DNA of 64,000 bases from Bog-532 sp963742875 (lineage in GTDB: Bacteria; Actinomycetota; Actinomycetes; Streptosporangiales; Streptosporangiaceae), in contig CAVUNO010000013.1 in the NCBI GenBank assembly GCA_963742875.1, positions 1 to 64,000 of the forward strand, given 5' to 3'. Position 1 is the stretch's first letter, and the number at the start of each line of letters is the position of its first letter. Below, piece by piece: positions 56,377 through 64,000 of this stretch. The notes below the pieces were generated by a model that had not been told where the DNA came from, ran no database searches, and was given only the letters and a program-made list of their open reading frames with translations. The position numbers and the translations under genes were made by a program.

Positions 56377-57031
56377 ACCGAGAGCCTAGCCGGGCACGCT
56401 GCGGGCGCGCGGACCGGCCCGCTCGGCTGACCCGCTCAGCCGGCGCCGGAACGCGGTCCGCACCGGCCGCAACCCGACGCGACGGGGAACTATCCGACTG
56501 CGGGAATTGGCGCCGCTAATATTGGCCGGTATATCGGGCACGTCCAGCTTTACCCGTCAATGGCCATCAGCCGACGCTTTCCGAGGCACGCACCGGGCGT
56601 TCCCGCCACAGCCAGTGGCACCGCCACCCGGTAGTGGGAACCACCCATTCCTCATGTTATGCCCGCATGAACTGCAGGCCCCTAGTCAGCCGCCGCATCA
56701 CCTCCTCATAGCCATCCCGGAAGACCGCCATAGCCATCACGAAATACACCACGACAGAGCAGGCAGAAGACGGGACCGCTTCTCCCGCGGCCAGTTTCCG
56801 CCGGTATCCCGTCGATCAAAGCCCCCGGCACCAGGCGGGTCAGCACACCGATCTCAATCCGGCCGGTCAGCCGTACACTGCCGGTGGCTGCCAGTTGGCC
56901 GCTCTCCCTTCACCCACGGCGCAGAAGATAACGGGTAAGACCGGGCAATAAAAGCACACTGCCGATTTTGGGCGGGTATCTACCGAAGCCGGGCGTGTCG
57001 GCCTGTGGAAATGTGGACACTAATTCCGGTC
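56377..57031. other. 655-base stretch with no recognised gene
   Basis: Lies between the methyltransferase and the peptide-export locus. GC content drops towards 57000. No frame resembles a known protein, and no RNA gene was recognised. It may mark the left edge of an inserted segment. Confidence 0.45.
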
Positions 57032-57047
57032 CCGCTTAATTAAGCGG
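57032..57047. promoter_or_regulatory. 16-bp perfect palindrome upstream of the peptide gene
   Basis: CCGCTTAATTAAGCGG is self-complementary along its whole length and is AT-rich at the centre, unlike the surroundings. It lies 85-100 bases upstream of the start of the double-glycine peptide gene. Probably an operator for a dimeric regulator; no regulator gene is adjacent. Confidence 0.55.
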
Positions 57048-57131
57048 CATTCGTATGGCGAAAGGTCGGCTGAATAGCCTACAGTTGGACGAGTCAAGGA
57101 GGCCTTAGAGATAAAGATGGGGAGGAATGTC

Positions 57132-57338
57132 ATGATTTCACGCAAGGCGAAGAAGCTGGTCCCGGCGAGGGAGCAGCTTCAGGCGCTGACGCCCGCGGAA
57201 CTGGCGGAGGTCAGCGGCGGTGGCTGGGGGCCCGGCGGTGGCGACGGCGGCTGGGGGCCCGGCGGTGGCGACGGTGGCTGGCACCACCACTGGCACCACC
57301 GCAGGCATCACCGCTGGCACTGGTGGGGTCAGAAGTAG
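57132..57338 (+). CDS. double-glycine leader peptide with Gly/Trp/His-rich core
   Basis: 68 residues from the ATG at 57132, chosen because GGGGAGG lies 6 bases upstream (an ATG at 57117 adds five residues). The leader MISRKAKKLVPAREQLQALT continues to the classic ELAEVSGG cleavage site at about residue 30. The ~38-residue core holds two GWGPGGGDG repeats and a tail of eight His, four Trp and four Arg (WHHHWHHRRHHRWHWWGQK). The cleavage site fits the C39 peptidase exporter downstream. The core could bind metal or attack membranes. No modifying enzyme is visible. No similar peptide is known to me. Confidence 0.75.
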   Translation: MISRKAKKLVPAREQLQALTPAELAEVSGGGWGPGGGDGGWGPGGGDGGWHHHWHHRRHHRWHWWGQK

Positions 57339-57792
57339 TTAATCGTGTGATGCTGAAGGGGGTCGGAGGGCGGAGCGGCACGCTCTGCCCTCCGGCCTCT
57401 TCGCGTCAGGCCGCGCAGCTTCCCGGTGGCAGGCCGACCGCAAGGCACGCCCCGCACCGGCTCGCCCGACTGCTGTTTCGTGCCTTTTGGCATCCTCCAT
57501 CGCCCTGAAGGGGGAGGATTCCTTGCGCACAGCTGACGGGCCCCATAGTGCAGGGGCGGCACCGGTTGGCTCTCGCGGCATCGCCGCCCCTGCGAAGTTG
57601 GCATCCCCCTGCGGGGTGTCAGCCATGTGCAAGAGGTTCGCGTTTCATCCCGGTGCCTGACTGCGCAAGAACGGTCCGCGCGCTGCCACCGGGTGTCCCC
57701 CGGCGGGTCCTGTGGACTCGTCAGTCCTGCCGCGCCGTACCCGGCGCTCCTGCCCGCCCTGAACGGCGGGGTATCCGCACCGGAGGTTTTCG
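57339..57792. other. 454-base gap with tnpB-like remnants
   Basis: Contains the hairpin element at 57485-57523, and on the minus strand a stretch (WGPSAVRKESSPFRAMEDAK) resembling the tail of IS605-type TnpB proteins. A second hairpin CCCGCC-CTGAAC-GGCGGG is at 57753-57770. No intact gene. It separates the peptide from its presumed exporter and probably records an old insertion. Confidence 0.4.
57485..57523 (-). mobile_element. IS200/IS605-end-like element, copy B (remnant)
   Basis: Shares TTTGGCATCCTCCA, GCCCTG and AGGATTCC with copy A at 49476-49515. On the minus strand it reads GGAATCCTCCCCCTTCAGGG, as at the right ends of tnpB-carrying IS elements, and possible TnpB-tail codons lie just upstream on that strand. 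No complete transposase. Confidence 0.4.
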
Positions 57793-58326
57793 ATGAGGGA
57801 GGCAGCCCTGATCTTCCGTGACGAGGCGTTGCGCAGCCGCGAGACCCAGCGGCCTCCCGGCCGAGCGGCGCGGGCGAGCCCGCGGTGGATCGCGGGAGCG
57901 TACTGGGCACTGCTGGTCCTGGTGGCAGTCGGCCTGACCGCGGGCGCGCTGATCCGGGTCGGGCAGGTGGCCCAGGGCCCGGCCGTGGTTCGCGAAGGAG
58001 CCGTGGAGTCTGTGGTGCCGGCCGTCTTCGCATCTGACCTGCATCCGGGCATGCCGCTTAAGCTGGCGCTGCGCGGCCACCGTCCGGTGACCGTCGCTGT
58101 CACGGGCGCCGGGCCGGAGGTGGCAAGCGCGGCGGCTGCGGGCCGCCTGCTGCGGACCGCCGTCGGCGGGGCCGGCCCGGCTCCGGGAGCGCTGCTTGTG
58201 GTGCGGGCGACTGTACCGCAGCGCGTGGCCGAAGGAGCGGCGGGGACCGCATCGGTTCAGGTGAGCTCGCGGCGGCTGATCGTCGCGCTCGTCACGGGCC
58301 TGGTATCGGATGCCGCCAATGGGTAG
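57793..58326 (+). CDS. short HlyD-like membrane fusion protein
   Basis: 177 residues: cytoplasmic N-terminus (~30), one membrane helix (WIAGAYWALLVLVAVGLTAG) and a small extracytoplasmic part (GPAVVREGAVESVVPAVFAS, GMPLKLALRG). This resembles the adaptor of NHLP/C39-type bacteriocin exporters but is less than half the usual length and lacks the coiled-coil hairpin. In a Gram-positive cell no outer-membrane channel is needed. ATG 57793 follows CCGGAGG. Its 3' end overlaps the exporter gene by 17 bases. Confidence 0.8.
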   Translation: MREAALIFRDEALRSRETQRPPGRAARASPRWIAGAYWALLVLVAVGLTAGALIRVGQVAQGPAVVREGAVESVVPAVFASDLHPGMPLKLALRGHRPVTVAVTGAGPEVASAAAAGRLLRTAVGGAGPAPGALLVVRATVPQRVAEGAAGTASVQVSSRRLIVALVTGLVSDAANG

Positions 58327-60469
58327 GGCCGTTCCCTACGTGGCGCAGCTTGGGCTGGCGGATTGCGCAGCCGCCTGCGTGGGCATGACTCTGGCCTATC
58401 ACAAACGGTACGTCCCCCTGGCGGACCTGCGGGAGGCGACCGGCACCGGGCGGGACGGCGCGGACGCCAGCGGGATTCTCGCGGCCGCCCGCCGGTACGG
58501 TCTGACGGCACGGGCCGTGAAGGCAGACATCGACGACCTCGCCTGTCTGCCTCGGGGATCGGTCCTGCACTGGGACTTCGACCACTTCATCGTGTTCGAG
58601 AAGGTCACCAGGAAGGGTGTCGTGGTGGTGGACCCGGCCATTGGGCGCCGGGTCGTTCCCGCCGGCGCGTTCGCCAAGTCTTATACCGGTGTGGCGATCA
58701 TCCTGGAGCCTGGCGCCGATTTCATCCGCGGCGGGAAGGCCGGCGCTAGCCCTTACCGCTACTTGCGGCCCATCGTCGGGCAGGGCGCCCTGGCCCGCCG
58801 TGTCCTGGTCGTTTCGGTCCTGCTGCAGCTCCTCGCGCTGGCCGTCCCGCTGTTCACCGCGGTCGTGGTCGGCCGAATCGTGCCCGACGGCGACCGGCAC
58901 CTGCTGGTGGTCCTGACGGTGGCGATGGCTGCGGTGGCCGGGTATTACTTCCTCGTCTCCCTGGTCCGCGGCCACGTCCTGCTGTACCTGCGTACGCACC
59001 TGGACCGGCAGCTCACGACCAGGTTCGTCCGCCATCTGACCGACCTTCCGTACGCGTTCTTCCTCAGCAGGTCCGCCGGTGACCTGATGATGCGGCTGCA
59101 GAGCAATGCCACCGTCCGGGAGATCCTCACCGAGGGGTCCCTGTCGGCGATCCTGGACGGTGGCATGGCCACCATCTACCTTGTCCTGCTGCTGGTGATC
59201 AGCCCGCCGCTCGGCATCCTGGTCCTCGGGCTCGGCGCGGCGCAGGTGACGGTCATCATCCTCGCGCGCCGCAGGAACCAGCGCCTCATGAAGGAGAGCC
59301 TGGAAGCCGCGGCGCGCTCGGAGAGCTATGCGTACCAGCTGCTGGCCGGGATCGAGGATCTGAAGGCGGCAGGTGCCGAGGACCGCGCCGTCGGGCACTG
59401 GTCCGGCCTGTTCGCCAGGGAGATCGAGGTCGCGCTGGGCAGGGGGCGGCTGAGCGCGCTGGTCGACTCGGTCACGGCGGCCCTGCAGCTGGTGTCGCCG
59501 CTGGCCCTCCTCGCCGCGGGTGCGGTGCTGGTGCTCCAGGGCAAGCTCGGCCTGGGCACCATGCTCGGCCTCACCGTGCTCGGGGCTGGCTTCCTCGAGC
59601 CGCTCGCTCTGCTGGTCACCACCGGGCTCGAGCTTCAGCTCCTCGGCAGCTATATGGCCCGGATCAATGACGTGCTCGACACGCCGAAAGAGCAGCAGGG
59701 GCGCGCCGTCCGGCCCGCCGGCCGGCTCAGCGGTCACATCCAGGCCGAGGGCGTGTCGTTCCGGTACAGCTCCCACGCGCCGCTGGCCGTGGATGGCGTC
59801 TCGGCCCAGATCCAGCCGGGCCAGCTCGTGGCGATCGTCGGCCGCTCAGGGTCGGGCAAGTCGACGCTGGCGCGGCTGCTGCTGGGGCTGTATGAGCCTG
59901 AGGCGGGATCCGTCCGCTACGACGGGACCGACCTGCGCGAGTTCGAGGCCCGTTCGGTGCGCCGCCAGCTCGGGATCGTGACCCAAGGGTCCTATGTCTT
60001 CGGGACCAGCGTCCGGGACAACATCGCCCTGAGCGTTCCCGGCCTCGCGCAAGACGACGTGGTGCGCGCCGCCCGGCTCGCCTGCATCGACGAGGACATC
60101 GACGCAATGACCATGGGGTATGCGACAGTTCTGGTAGAAGGGGGCGCATCGCTCTCCGGGGGGCAGCGTCAGCGGCTGGTCCTGGCCCGGGCACTCGCCC
60201 ACCGTCCGTCGATTCTCCTCCTCGATGAGGCCACCAGTGCCCTCGATGCCGTGACTGAGGCAGCGGTCTACCGGAATCTGGCCTCCCTCGGCTGCACCTC
60301 CATCGTGGTCGCCCACCGGCTGAGCACGGTCACCCGTGCCGAGACGATCGTGGTCATGGACGGCGGCAGGGTCGTCGACCAGGGAACCCACGATGAGCTG
60401 CTCGCACGCGGAGGCTTCTACGAGCAGCTGTTCTGCGGGCAGGTCCAGCCGGCCGGGCATTACTCGTAG
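58310..60469 (+). CDS. peptidase C39-containing ABC exporter (PCAT)
   Basis: 719 residues combining leader peptidase, membrane domain and ATPase. The C39 domain has oxyanion Gln13, Cys19 in GLADCAAACVG, His92 in FDHFIVF and Asp108 in VVDPA. Six membrane helices span ~155-450. The ATPase has GRSGSGKSTL, LSGGQRQR, ILLLDEATSALD and VAHRLST. Such proteins cut after double glycine and export the core peptide, which matches the precursor at 57132. The start could also be ATG 58319. Confidence 0.94.
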   Translation: MPPMGRAVPYVAQLGLADCAAACVGMTLAYHKRYVPLADLREATGTGRDGADASGILAAARRYGLTARAVKADIDDLACLPRGSVLHWDFDHFIVFEKVTRKGVVVVDPAIGRRVVPAGAFAKSYTGVAIILEPGADFIRGGKAGASPYRYLRPIVGQGALARRVLVVSVLLQLLALAVPLFTAVVVGRIVPDGDRHLLVVLTVAMAAVAGYYFLVSLVRGHVLLYLRTHLDRQLTTRFVRHLTDLPYAFFLSRSAGDLMMRLQSNATVREILTEGSLSAILDGGMATIYLVLLLVISPPLGILVLGLGAAQVTVIILARRRNQRLMKESLEAAARSESYAYQLLAGIEDLKAAGAEDRAVGHWSGLFAREIEVALGRGRLSALVDSVTAALQLVSPLALLAAGAVLVLQGKLGLGTMLGLTVLGAGFLEPLALLVTTGLELQLLGSYMARINDVLDTPKEQQGRAVRPAGRLSGHIQAEGVSFRYSSHAPLAVDGVSAQIQPGQLVAIVGRSGSGKSTLARLLLGLYEPEAGSVRYDGTDLREFEARSVRRQLGIVTQGSYVFGTSVRDNIALSVPGLAQDDVVRAARLACIDEDIDAMTMGYATVLVEGGASLSGGQRQRLVLARALAHRPSILLLDEATSALDAVTEAAVYRNLASLGCTSIVVAHRLSTVTRAETIVVMDGGRVVDQGTHDELLARGGFYEQLFCGQVQPAGHYS

Positions 60470-60536
60470 ACCGCCGATTCACGTAGTCGTCCCCGGGCCG
60501 GTACTGTTTGCGGCCAGGGGACCTGAGATGCACCGG

Positions 60537-61206
60537 TCAGGAGCCGGCCGTCATCTCGTACACGGCCGCCTGTTTCACCGTCATTCCCTCCAGCGCGATC
60601 GTGACCGGGATCTCGAAGCTCGCGAGGCGGTGGAGGCCGGCGGTACGCAGGAACGCGCGGCCCGGATCAGCGACGAGCACCCGGGCGCCAGCCGTGTGGG
60701 CACGCCGCAGGAACGCCAGGGTCCGCATCGCCAGATCCTGCTCGTAGAAGGCGTCGGCGCACAGCACGACGCCGGCGCCGTCCGCGTCACCGTCCAGCAG
60801 GTCGGCGAGGACCGGCGTGACGCGCACTCCGTTGGCCGCCGCGTTGACGGAGATCGCGCGGACCGCGATCTCGTCCACGTCCGCGGCCACCACGCTGAGG
60901 GCCCCGCTGCGGGCCGCCGCGATCGCGACCAGGCCCGAGCCGGAGGCGATGTCCAGCACCCTCGTCCCGGCCACCAGGGCCGGATGATCGAGCAGGTATC
61001 GGGCCAGTGCCTGGCCGCCGGCCCACGGGAACGCCCAGAACGGCGGGGGCAGGCTCGCCTGCCCGGCCTCCTTCTCCAGCTGCTCCCAGACGGTGAACGG
61101 GTCGTCGGCCTGCTGCAGCCGGATCTCGGGTACGTAGGGCACCCTGGTCAGCCGGGTGGTAGCGGCGATGATGCGGCGGTCCGGCCGGGCCGCGGCTGCA
61201 CTCATG
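60537..61206 (-). CDS. class I methyltransferase, lysine-methyltransferase-like
   Basis: 222 residues. Motifs: PFWAFPWAGGQALARYLLDH, SAM loop VLDIASGSGLVAIAAARSG and AADVDEIAVRAISVNAAANG, then LCADAFYEQDLA. The PPPFWAFPWAGGQ segment is typical of the METTL20/Nnt1-like group, which methylates ETF-beta or other proteins. ATG 61206 begins the family sequence; longer upstream frames contain low-complexity repeats and are rejected. Divergent from the acVLRF1 gene. Confidence 0.87.
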
Positions 61207-61352
61207 CCTGTCGACGATACCGGCCCAGCGACCCCGGATGTCGTCCCCCCGGGCCAGCGCCGCGGCCCGTCGATGCGTCGCGGCCCGCTGCGGTAGCGTC
61301 GCGTTCGCGGGGTGGGTACGGCTGGTGACCAAATCCTTCCAGGCGGTGCGTA

Positions 61353-62159
61353 GTGCGGAATCCGGCAGCGGGGGGTGGCCGGTGGGTCGAGGTCGCCCCC
61401 GAGCGCTTCGCCACGTGGGCCGGCAGCTTCGGCGAACGCCATGGTCAGCTGGCCACGGAGGCTGGCCCGGCCGTCCTCACGCTGACCGCCGCCGACGGTT
61501 CGATCGCTGAATGTCATGTTCCGTTCCCGCCGATGACATCCCTCGCGCCGGCGTGTCGGCCGGCCGCGGGGGGCCCGGGGGAGCCGCCCAGCCCGGGGGA
61601 GCCGCCCGGCCCGGGGGAGCCGCCCGGCCCGGGGGAGCCGCCCGGCCCGGGGGAGTTGCCCGGCCCGGAGCAGGCGGCTGGCTCCGGCGAGGCCGTCTCC
61701 GCCGGAACGCTCATCGCCGGCGTCGCCGCGCACGCCACCGCTCCCCGCACCGTGGCCGTGCTGCTCGTCCGGCTCGGTGGTTACGCGGCGGGAGTTTTCG
61801 CCGGATCACCGCCGGAACTTGTCGCGTCCAAAACCGGCAGTCGGCTGGTCCACGGGCGCAGCGCGGCGGGCGGCTGGTCCCAGCATCGCTTTGCCCGCCG
61901 CCGGGAGAAGCAGGCAGCGGAGGCGCTGGATGCCGCCGCGGCCGCCGCGGTCCGGGTATTCGGCCCCTATCAGGGCAATCTCGATGCCGTCGTGCTGGGC
62001 GGGGACCGGCGGACCGTAACCAGCCTGCTCGATGACCCGCGCGTCCGGCCCTACCTGGCCCTCGCGACCGACCGGTTCCTGACCGTCCCGGACCCCCGGC
62101 TGGCGATCCTGCGGGACAGCCCGCGGCTGTTCCGCGCGATCCGCATCCGGCTGTGTTAG
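61353..62159 (+). CDS. acVLRF1-family peptidyl-tRNA hydrolase/release factor
   Basis: 268 residues. Actinobacterial Vms1-like release factor proposed to free peptides from stalled ribosomes. The catalytic loop GRSAAGGWSQHRFARRRE (Gln in GGWSQ), the preceding SRLVHGRS and the C-terminal VVLGGDRRTVTSLLDDPRV are visible. A loop at residues ~70-105 has expanded to five 15-base repeats encoding PGEPP. GTG 61353 begins the family sequence GGGRWVEVAPERF. Confidence 0.88.
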   Translation: MRNPAAGGGRWVEVAPERFATWAGSFGERHGQLATEAGPAVLTLTAADGSIAECHVPFPPMTSLAPACRPAAGGPGEPPSPGEPPGPGEPPGPGEPPGPGELPGPEQAAGSGEAVSAGTLIAGVAAHATAPRTVAVLLVRLGGYAAGVFAGSPPELVASKTGSRLVHGRSAAGGWSQHRFARRREKQAAEALDAAAAAAVRVFGPYQGNLDAVVLGGDRRTVTSLLDDPRVRPYLALATDRFLTVPDPRLAILRDSPRLFRAIRIRLC

Positions 62160-62335
62160 CTGTGCTGGCCCGGGGGGACGACCCAGTGTGCCCGGTCAAA
62201 GAACCGGGCCAGGGCGGTCATCATGAGGTCTTCGCGGACGGTGACGGTGCGGTGGCCGGGGTAGGCGGCGTAGTGGCGGGGCAGGCCAGGCTCGTGCGGG
62301 CACCATGGACACACCCGCCACGGTGTGCGGACCCG
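62156..62335 (-). pseudogene. possible serine-recombinase zinc-ribbon fragment
   Basis: The minus strand reads RVCPWCPHEPGLPRHYAAYP, then GHRTVTVREDLMMTALARFF and a TAA at 62156-62158. The pattern (CPWC, then GHRTVTVRED) resembles the zinc-ribbon end of large serine recombinases. No catalytic N-terminus or start codon is found upstream. Its stop shares bases with the acVLRF1 stop on the other strand. Confidence 0.5.
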
Positions 62336-62455
62336 GAGATTACGGGCCCGGCGATGGCGGGGAAAGCGGCATTGGCGTAGCGTAGCCGGTCGGGTGCCAT
62401 CTGGTAGGCCCGGCTTGGCTGGCCGCGGCGCTATCGTGGCCAGCGGAGGTCAAGG

Positions 62456-63079
62456 ATGCTGGGCAGGCGCGCAGGCGCAGGTTTGGTCATCGTGGGTGCG
62501 GCGGCGGTGTATTTCCGTTTCCTGCGCCCGTGGCATCTGCACTGGGGTGCCACGGCGCAGGAGGTGAGCGGCGAGGTGGCCGGGGACGAACTGATGCCGC
62601 ACCCGGACATCGTGGCGACCCGGGTGGTCGAGATCGACGCACCACCGTCGGCGATCTGGCCGTGGCTGGTACAGATGGGGCCAGGACGCGGCGGCGCCTA
62701 CACCTACGACTGGATCGAGCGCCGGCTCGGCATCGACATCCGCAACACCGACCGTGTTATCCCCGAATTGCAGCACCTCAAGGTGAGTGATGAGATCCCG
62801 ATGCCCGGTTACGCGATGCGCGTCGAGCGGCTTGATCCCGGGCAGGCGATGGTCGTCCGCTCCAGCAACCACGCCTGGGTGTGGTCATTCGTGCTGCGGC
62901 CAGCCAACGGGCATACCAGGCTGATCAGCCGGAACCGCTTCGACACCGCCGCCTTGCCGGTAAAGGACAAGCTCGCGTACCCGGTCATCGAACCAGGCTC
63001 GTGGGTGATGGAGCGCAAGATGCTCCTCACTATCAAGCAGCAGGCCGAACGCCTCGCCCGAGCACAGCCGTCAGCATAG
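62456..63079 (+). CDS. SRPBCC-fold protein with N-terminal membrane anchor
   Basis: 207 residues. A short hydrophobic N-terminus (GLVIVGAAAVYFRFL) precedes a START/SRPBCC-like domain: VATRVVEIDAPPSAIWPWLV, QMGPGRGGAYTYDWIERRLG and SSNHAWVWSFVLRP. Such proteins bind hydrophobic ligands; the ligand here is unknown. The ATG at 62456 is used. Confidence 0.85.
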   Translation: MLGRRAGAGLVIVGAAAVYFRFLRPWHLHWGATAQEVSGEVAGDELMPHPDIVATRVVEIDAPPSAIWPWLVQMGPGRGGAYTYDWIERRLGIDIRNTDRVIPELQHLKVSDEIPMPGYAMRVERLDPGQAMVVRSSNHAWVWSFVLRPANGHTRLISRNRFDTAALPVKDKLAYPVIEPGSWVMERKMLLTIKQQAERLARAQPSA

Positions 63080-63220
63080 CGAAGGACCGGCATTGACGAA
63101 CGTCACGTAAATGGCAACGATTGCGGCCACGAACAGCGTCGCTGGCGCATGCCAATCTGCGCAGTGGCGGCCTGCCCGAACTCGGAGTGCGTCAGACGTG
63201 GCCGGCCTGGGCGGTACGAA

Positions 63221-63255
63221 CACGGCCCCTCACGTTCCGCGCGTGAGGGGCCGTG
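63221..63255. terminator. strong terminator hairpin
   Basis: Perfect 14-bp stem (63221-63234 with 63242-63255; CACGGCCCCTCACG and its complement) and a 7-base loop. It lies between the convergent SRPBCC gene and the decarboxylase fragment. No T-run. Confidence 0.85.
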
Positions 63256-63268
63256 CTGGCTTACCACA

Positions 63269-63646
63269 TCATGTGGCTGGGCGGATCAGCATGTTGTCGC
63301 GGTGCTGCGGGCCGCGGGGCCCGTAGTCGAGGTCGGCCCCGTTGTTGCCGCTGTTGATGACCGCGGTGGGAGCGTCGAAGGGATCCATGATCGATTCGAT
63401 GAAGATCAGCGTGTCGTTCGGCGCGCTGAGGGCTTTTTCCAGGTCGGCCACGGTCTTGACGACGAATGACCGCGCTGTGGTGTCCGGGCGGAACACCTTC
63501 GGCAGATCCGCGTAGGCCCAGTTCGCGACGTCGTTGAAGCGCGAGGTCTTGCCCAGCCAGCAGCGCTCGATGGTGTATCCGCCGTTGTTGATCAGGAAGA
63601 TGACCGGCTTGCAGTCGTGCCGCAGCATGGTCGATACCTCCTGCGC
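63269..63646 (-). pseudogene. TPP-dependent 2-oxoacid decarboxylase, C-terminal fragment
   Basis: The 125 codons ending at 63269 read AQEVSTMLRHDCKPVIFLIN, NGGYTIERCW, RFNDVANWAYADLPKVF and TLIFIESIMDPFDAP. This is the last quarter of pyruvate/indolepyruvate decarboxylase-type enzymes, including the NNxGYTIE cofactor motif. All earlier domains are missing; upstream codons are unrelated. An AGGAGGT within the fragment precedes an ATG at 63628, so a 119-residue peptide could still be made, but it would not be active. Confidence 0.8.
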
Positions 63647-63947
63647 GGGGCCGCCCTTCCTTGCCGCTGCTGTTTCCGTGCCCGTGCGCGCGGCCGGGGA
63701 CGAGTGCGTGACCGCCGATAGCACCGGCCGCTCACCGGGCACAAGGCCCGGTTCGCTAGCCGGTTGCCTCGCCATAGCCTTCGGTGGCCCGGAAAACCTT
63801 TGGGGCACTTTCCGGGGTCCGGTAGACTTGTCAGCGTGTCTCCACTCCTTCCTTAGGGACAGTCCGCAGGCGGCGACAGACCAGGGCGGCCGCCGCGGAC
63901 TGATCGCCCGCGTGCACGCGCTGACTGAATAATGGGAGTGGATTTCT
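63647..63947. other. 301-base gap before the ABC-F gene
   Basis: Between the truncated decarboxylase (leftward) and the ABC-F gene (rightward). No gene was recognised. It should hold the ABC-F promoter. Confidence 0.4.
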
Positions 63948-64000
63948 TTGATTGTGGCCAGTGGCATCGAACTGCGCGCGGGGGCGCGCCTGCTGCTCGA
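63948..64000 (+). CDS. ABC-F family ATPase, 5' end only
   Basis: The last 53 bases encode LIVASGIELRAGARLLL from a TTG start, preceded by GGGAGTGG. This matches the beginning of actinobacterial ABC-F proteins (ribosome-associated ATPases). The gene runs out of the window before Walker A. An ABC-F gene beside acVLRF1 and the suf operon is usual in this group. Confidence 0.7.
   Translation, partial: MIVASGIELRAGARLLL

Noticed and set aside
56507..56938. 143-codon plus-strand frame before the peptide locus
   Set aside because: No recognisable motif, unusual composition, and no good ribosome binding site.

Overview
This is 64 kb of very GC-rich DNA with GTG and TTG starts and tightly overlapping operons. 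It carries WhiB, RbpA, OpcA, SufR and acVLRF1-type genes, so it comes from an actinomycete (Actinomycetota). The core gene order (gap-pgk-tpiA-secG-rbpA; tkt-tal-zwf-opcA-pgl; ctaA; sufR-sufBD-Rieske-sufCSU-sufT; acVLRF1/ABC-F) resembles the single block known from Streptomyces and Streptosporangium-like soil actinomycetes, here split by accessory DNA. The sequence alone does not fix genus or species.

Layout. 0.1-4.3 kb: lower glycolysis, SecG and an RbpA-type RNA polymerase-binding protein. 4.4-16.8 kb: accessory genes: glutamate decarboxylase, a deletion scar joining an ABC ATPase to a LuxR regulator, a RibD-like reductase, glgX, an assimilatory sulfate-reduction operon (sir, a zinc-ribbon protein, cysH, a sirohydrochlorin chelatase), a phosphoribosyltransferase, WhiB and a repeat-rich protein. 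17.3-28.2 kb: a fluoride-response island. 28.2-32.5 kb: MscS channel, acetate-type transporter, DUF1707 protein and a membrane glycosyltransferase-like protein. 32.5-39.6 kb: the oxidative and non-oxidative pentose phosphate operon on the minus strand. 40-48.3 kb: PrsW-like protease, heme A synthase, a secreted beta-propeller, an EamA exporter, an ABC-2 exporter and a metallophosphoesterase. 48.5-55.6 kb: the SUF iron-sulfur operon. 57-60.5 kb: a putative peptide export locus. 60.5-64 kb: methyltransferase, acVLRF1, an SRPBCC protein, gene remnants and the start of an ABC-F gene.

The most interesting region is the fluoride island. Three crcB-motif (fluoride) riboswitches can be folded by eye, at 17334, 18506 and 27510. 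They precede a universal stress protein, a six-gene Hyf/formate-hydrogenlyase-like membrane complex and an inorganic pyrophosphatase. Fragments of enolase and of a MutS-like ATPase lie between the first two. All five families are known fluoride-riboswitch partners. At the first two sites the 3' pseudoknot strand is also complementary to the Shine-Dalgarno of a 15-16-codon leader ORF, whose stop overlaps the start of the real gene. The Hyf-like complex lacks all four Ni-binding cysteines of the large subunit and the N2-cluster cysteines of the small subunit, so it should not be a hydrogenase.

A second candidate system is at 57.0-60.5 kb: a double-glycine-leader peptide with a Gly/Trp/His-rich core, a very short HlyD-like adaptor and a C39 peptidase-ABC exporter, with no modification enzyme nearby.

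Two background features affect the annotation. At least eight otherwise conserved genes carry a single apparent reading-frame change (glgX, sir, hyfC, hyfB, ABC permease, ABC ATPase, sufR, methyltransferase), mostly in GC-rich runs; draft-assembly error is likely, genuine decay is possible. In-phase short tandem repeats also recur in linkers of many unrelated proteins. No tRNA, rRNA, CRISPR array or intact transposase was recognised.
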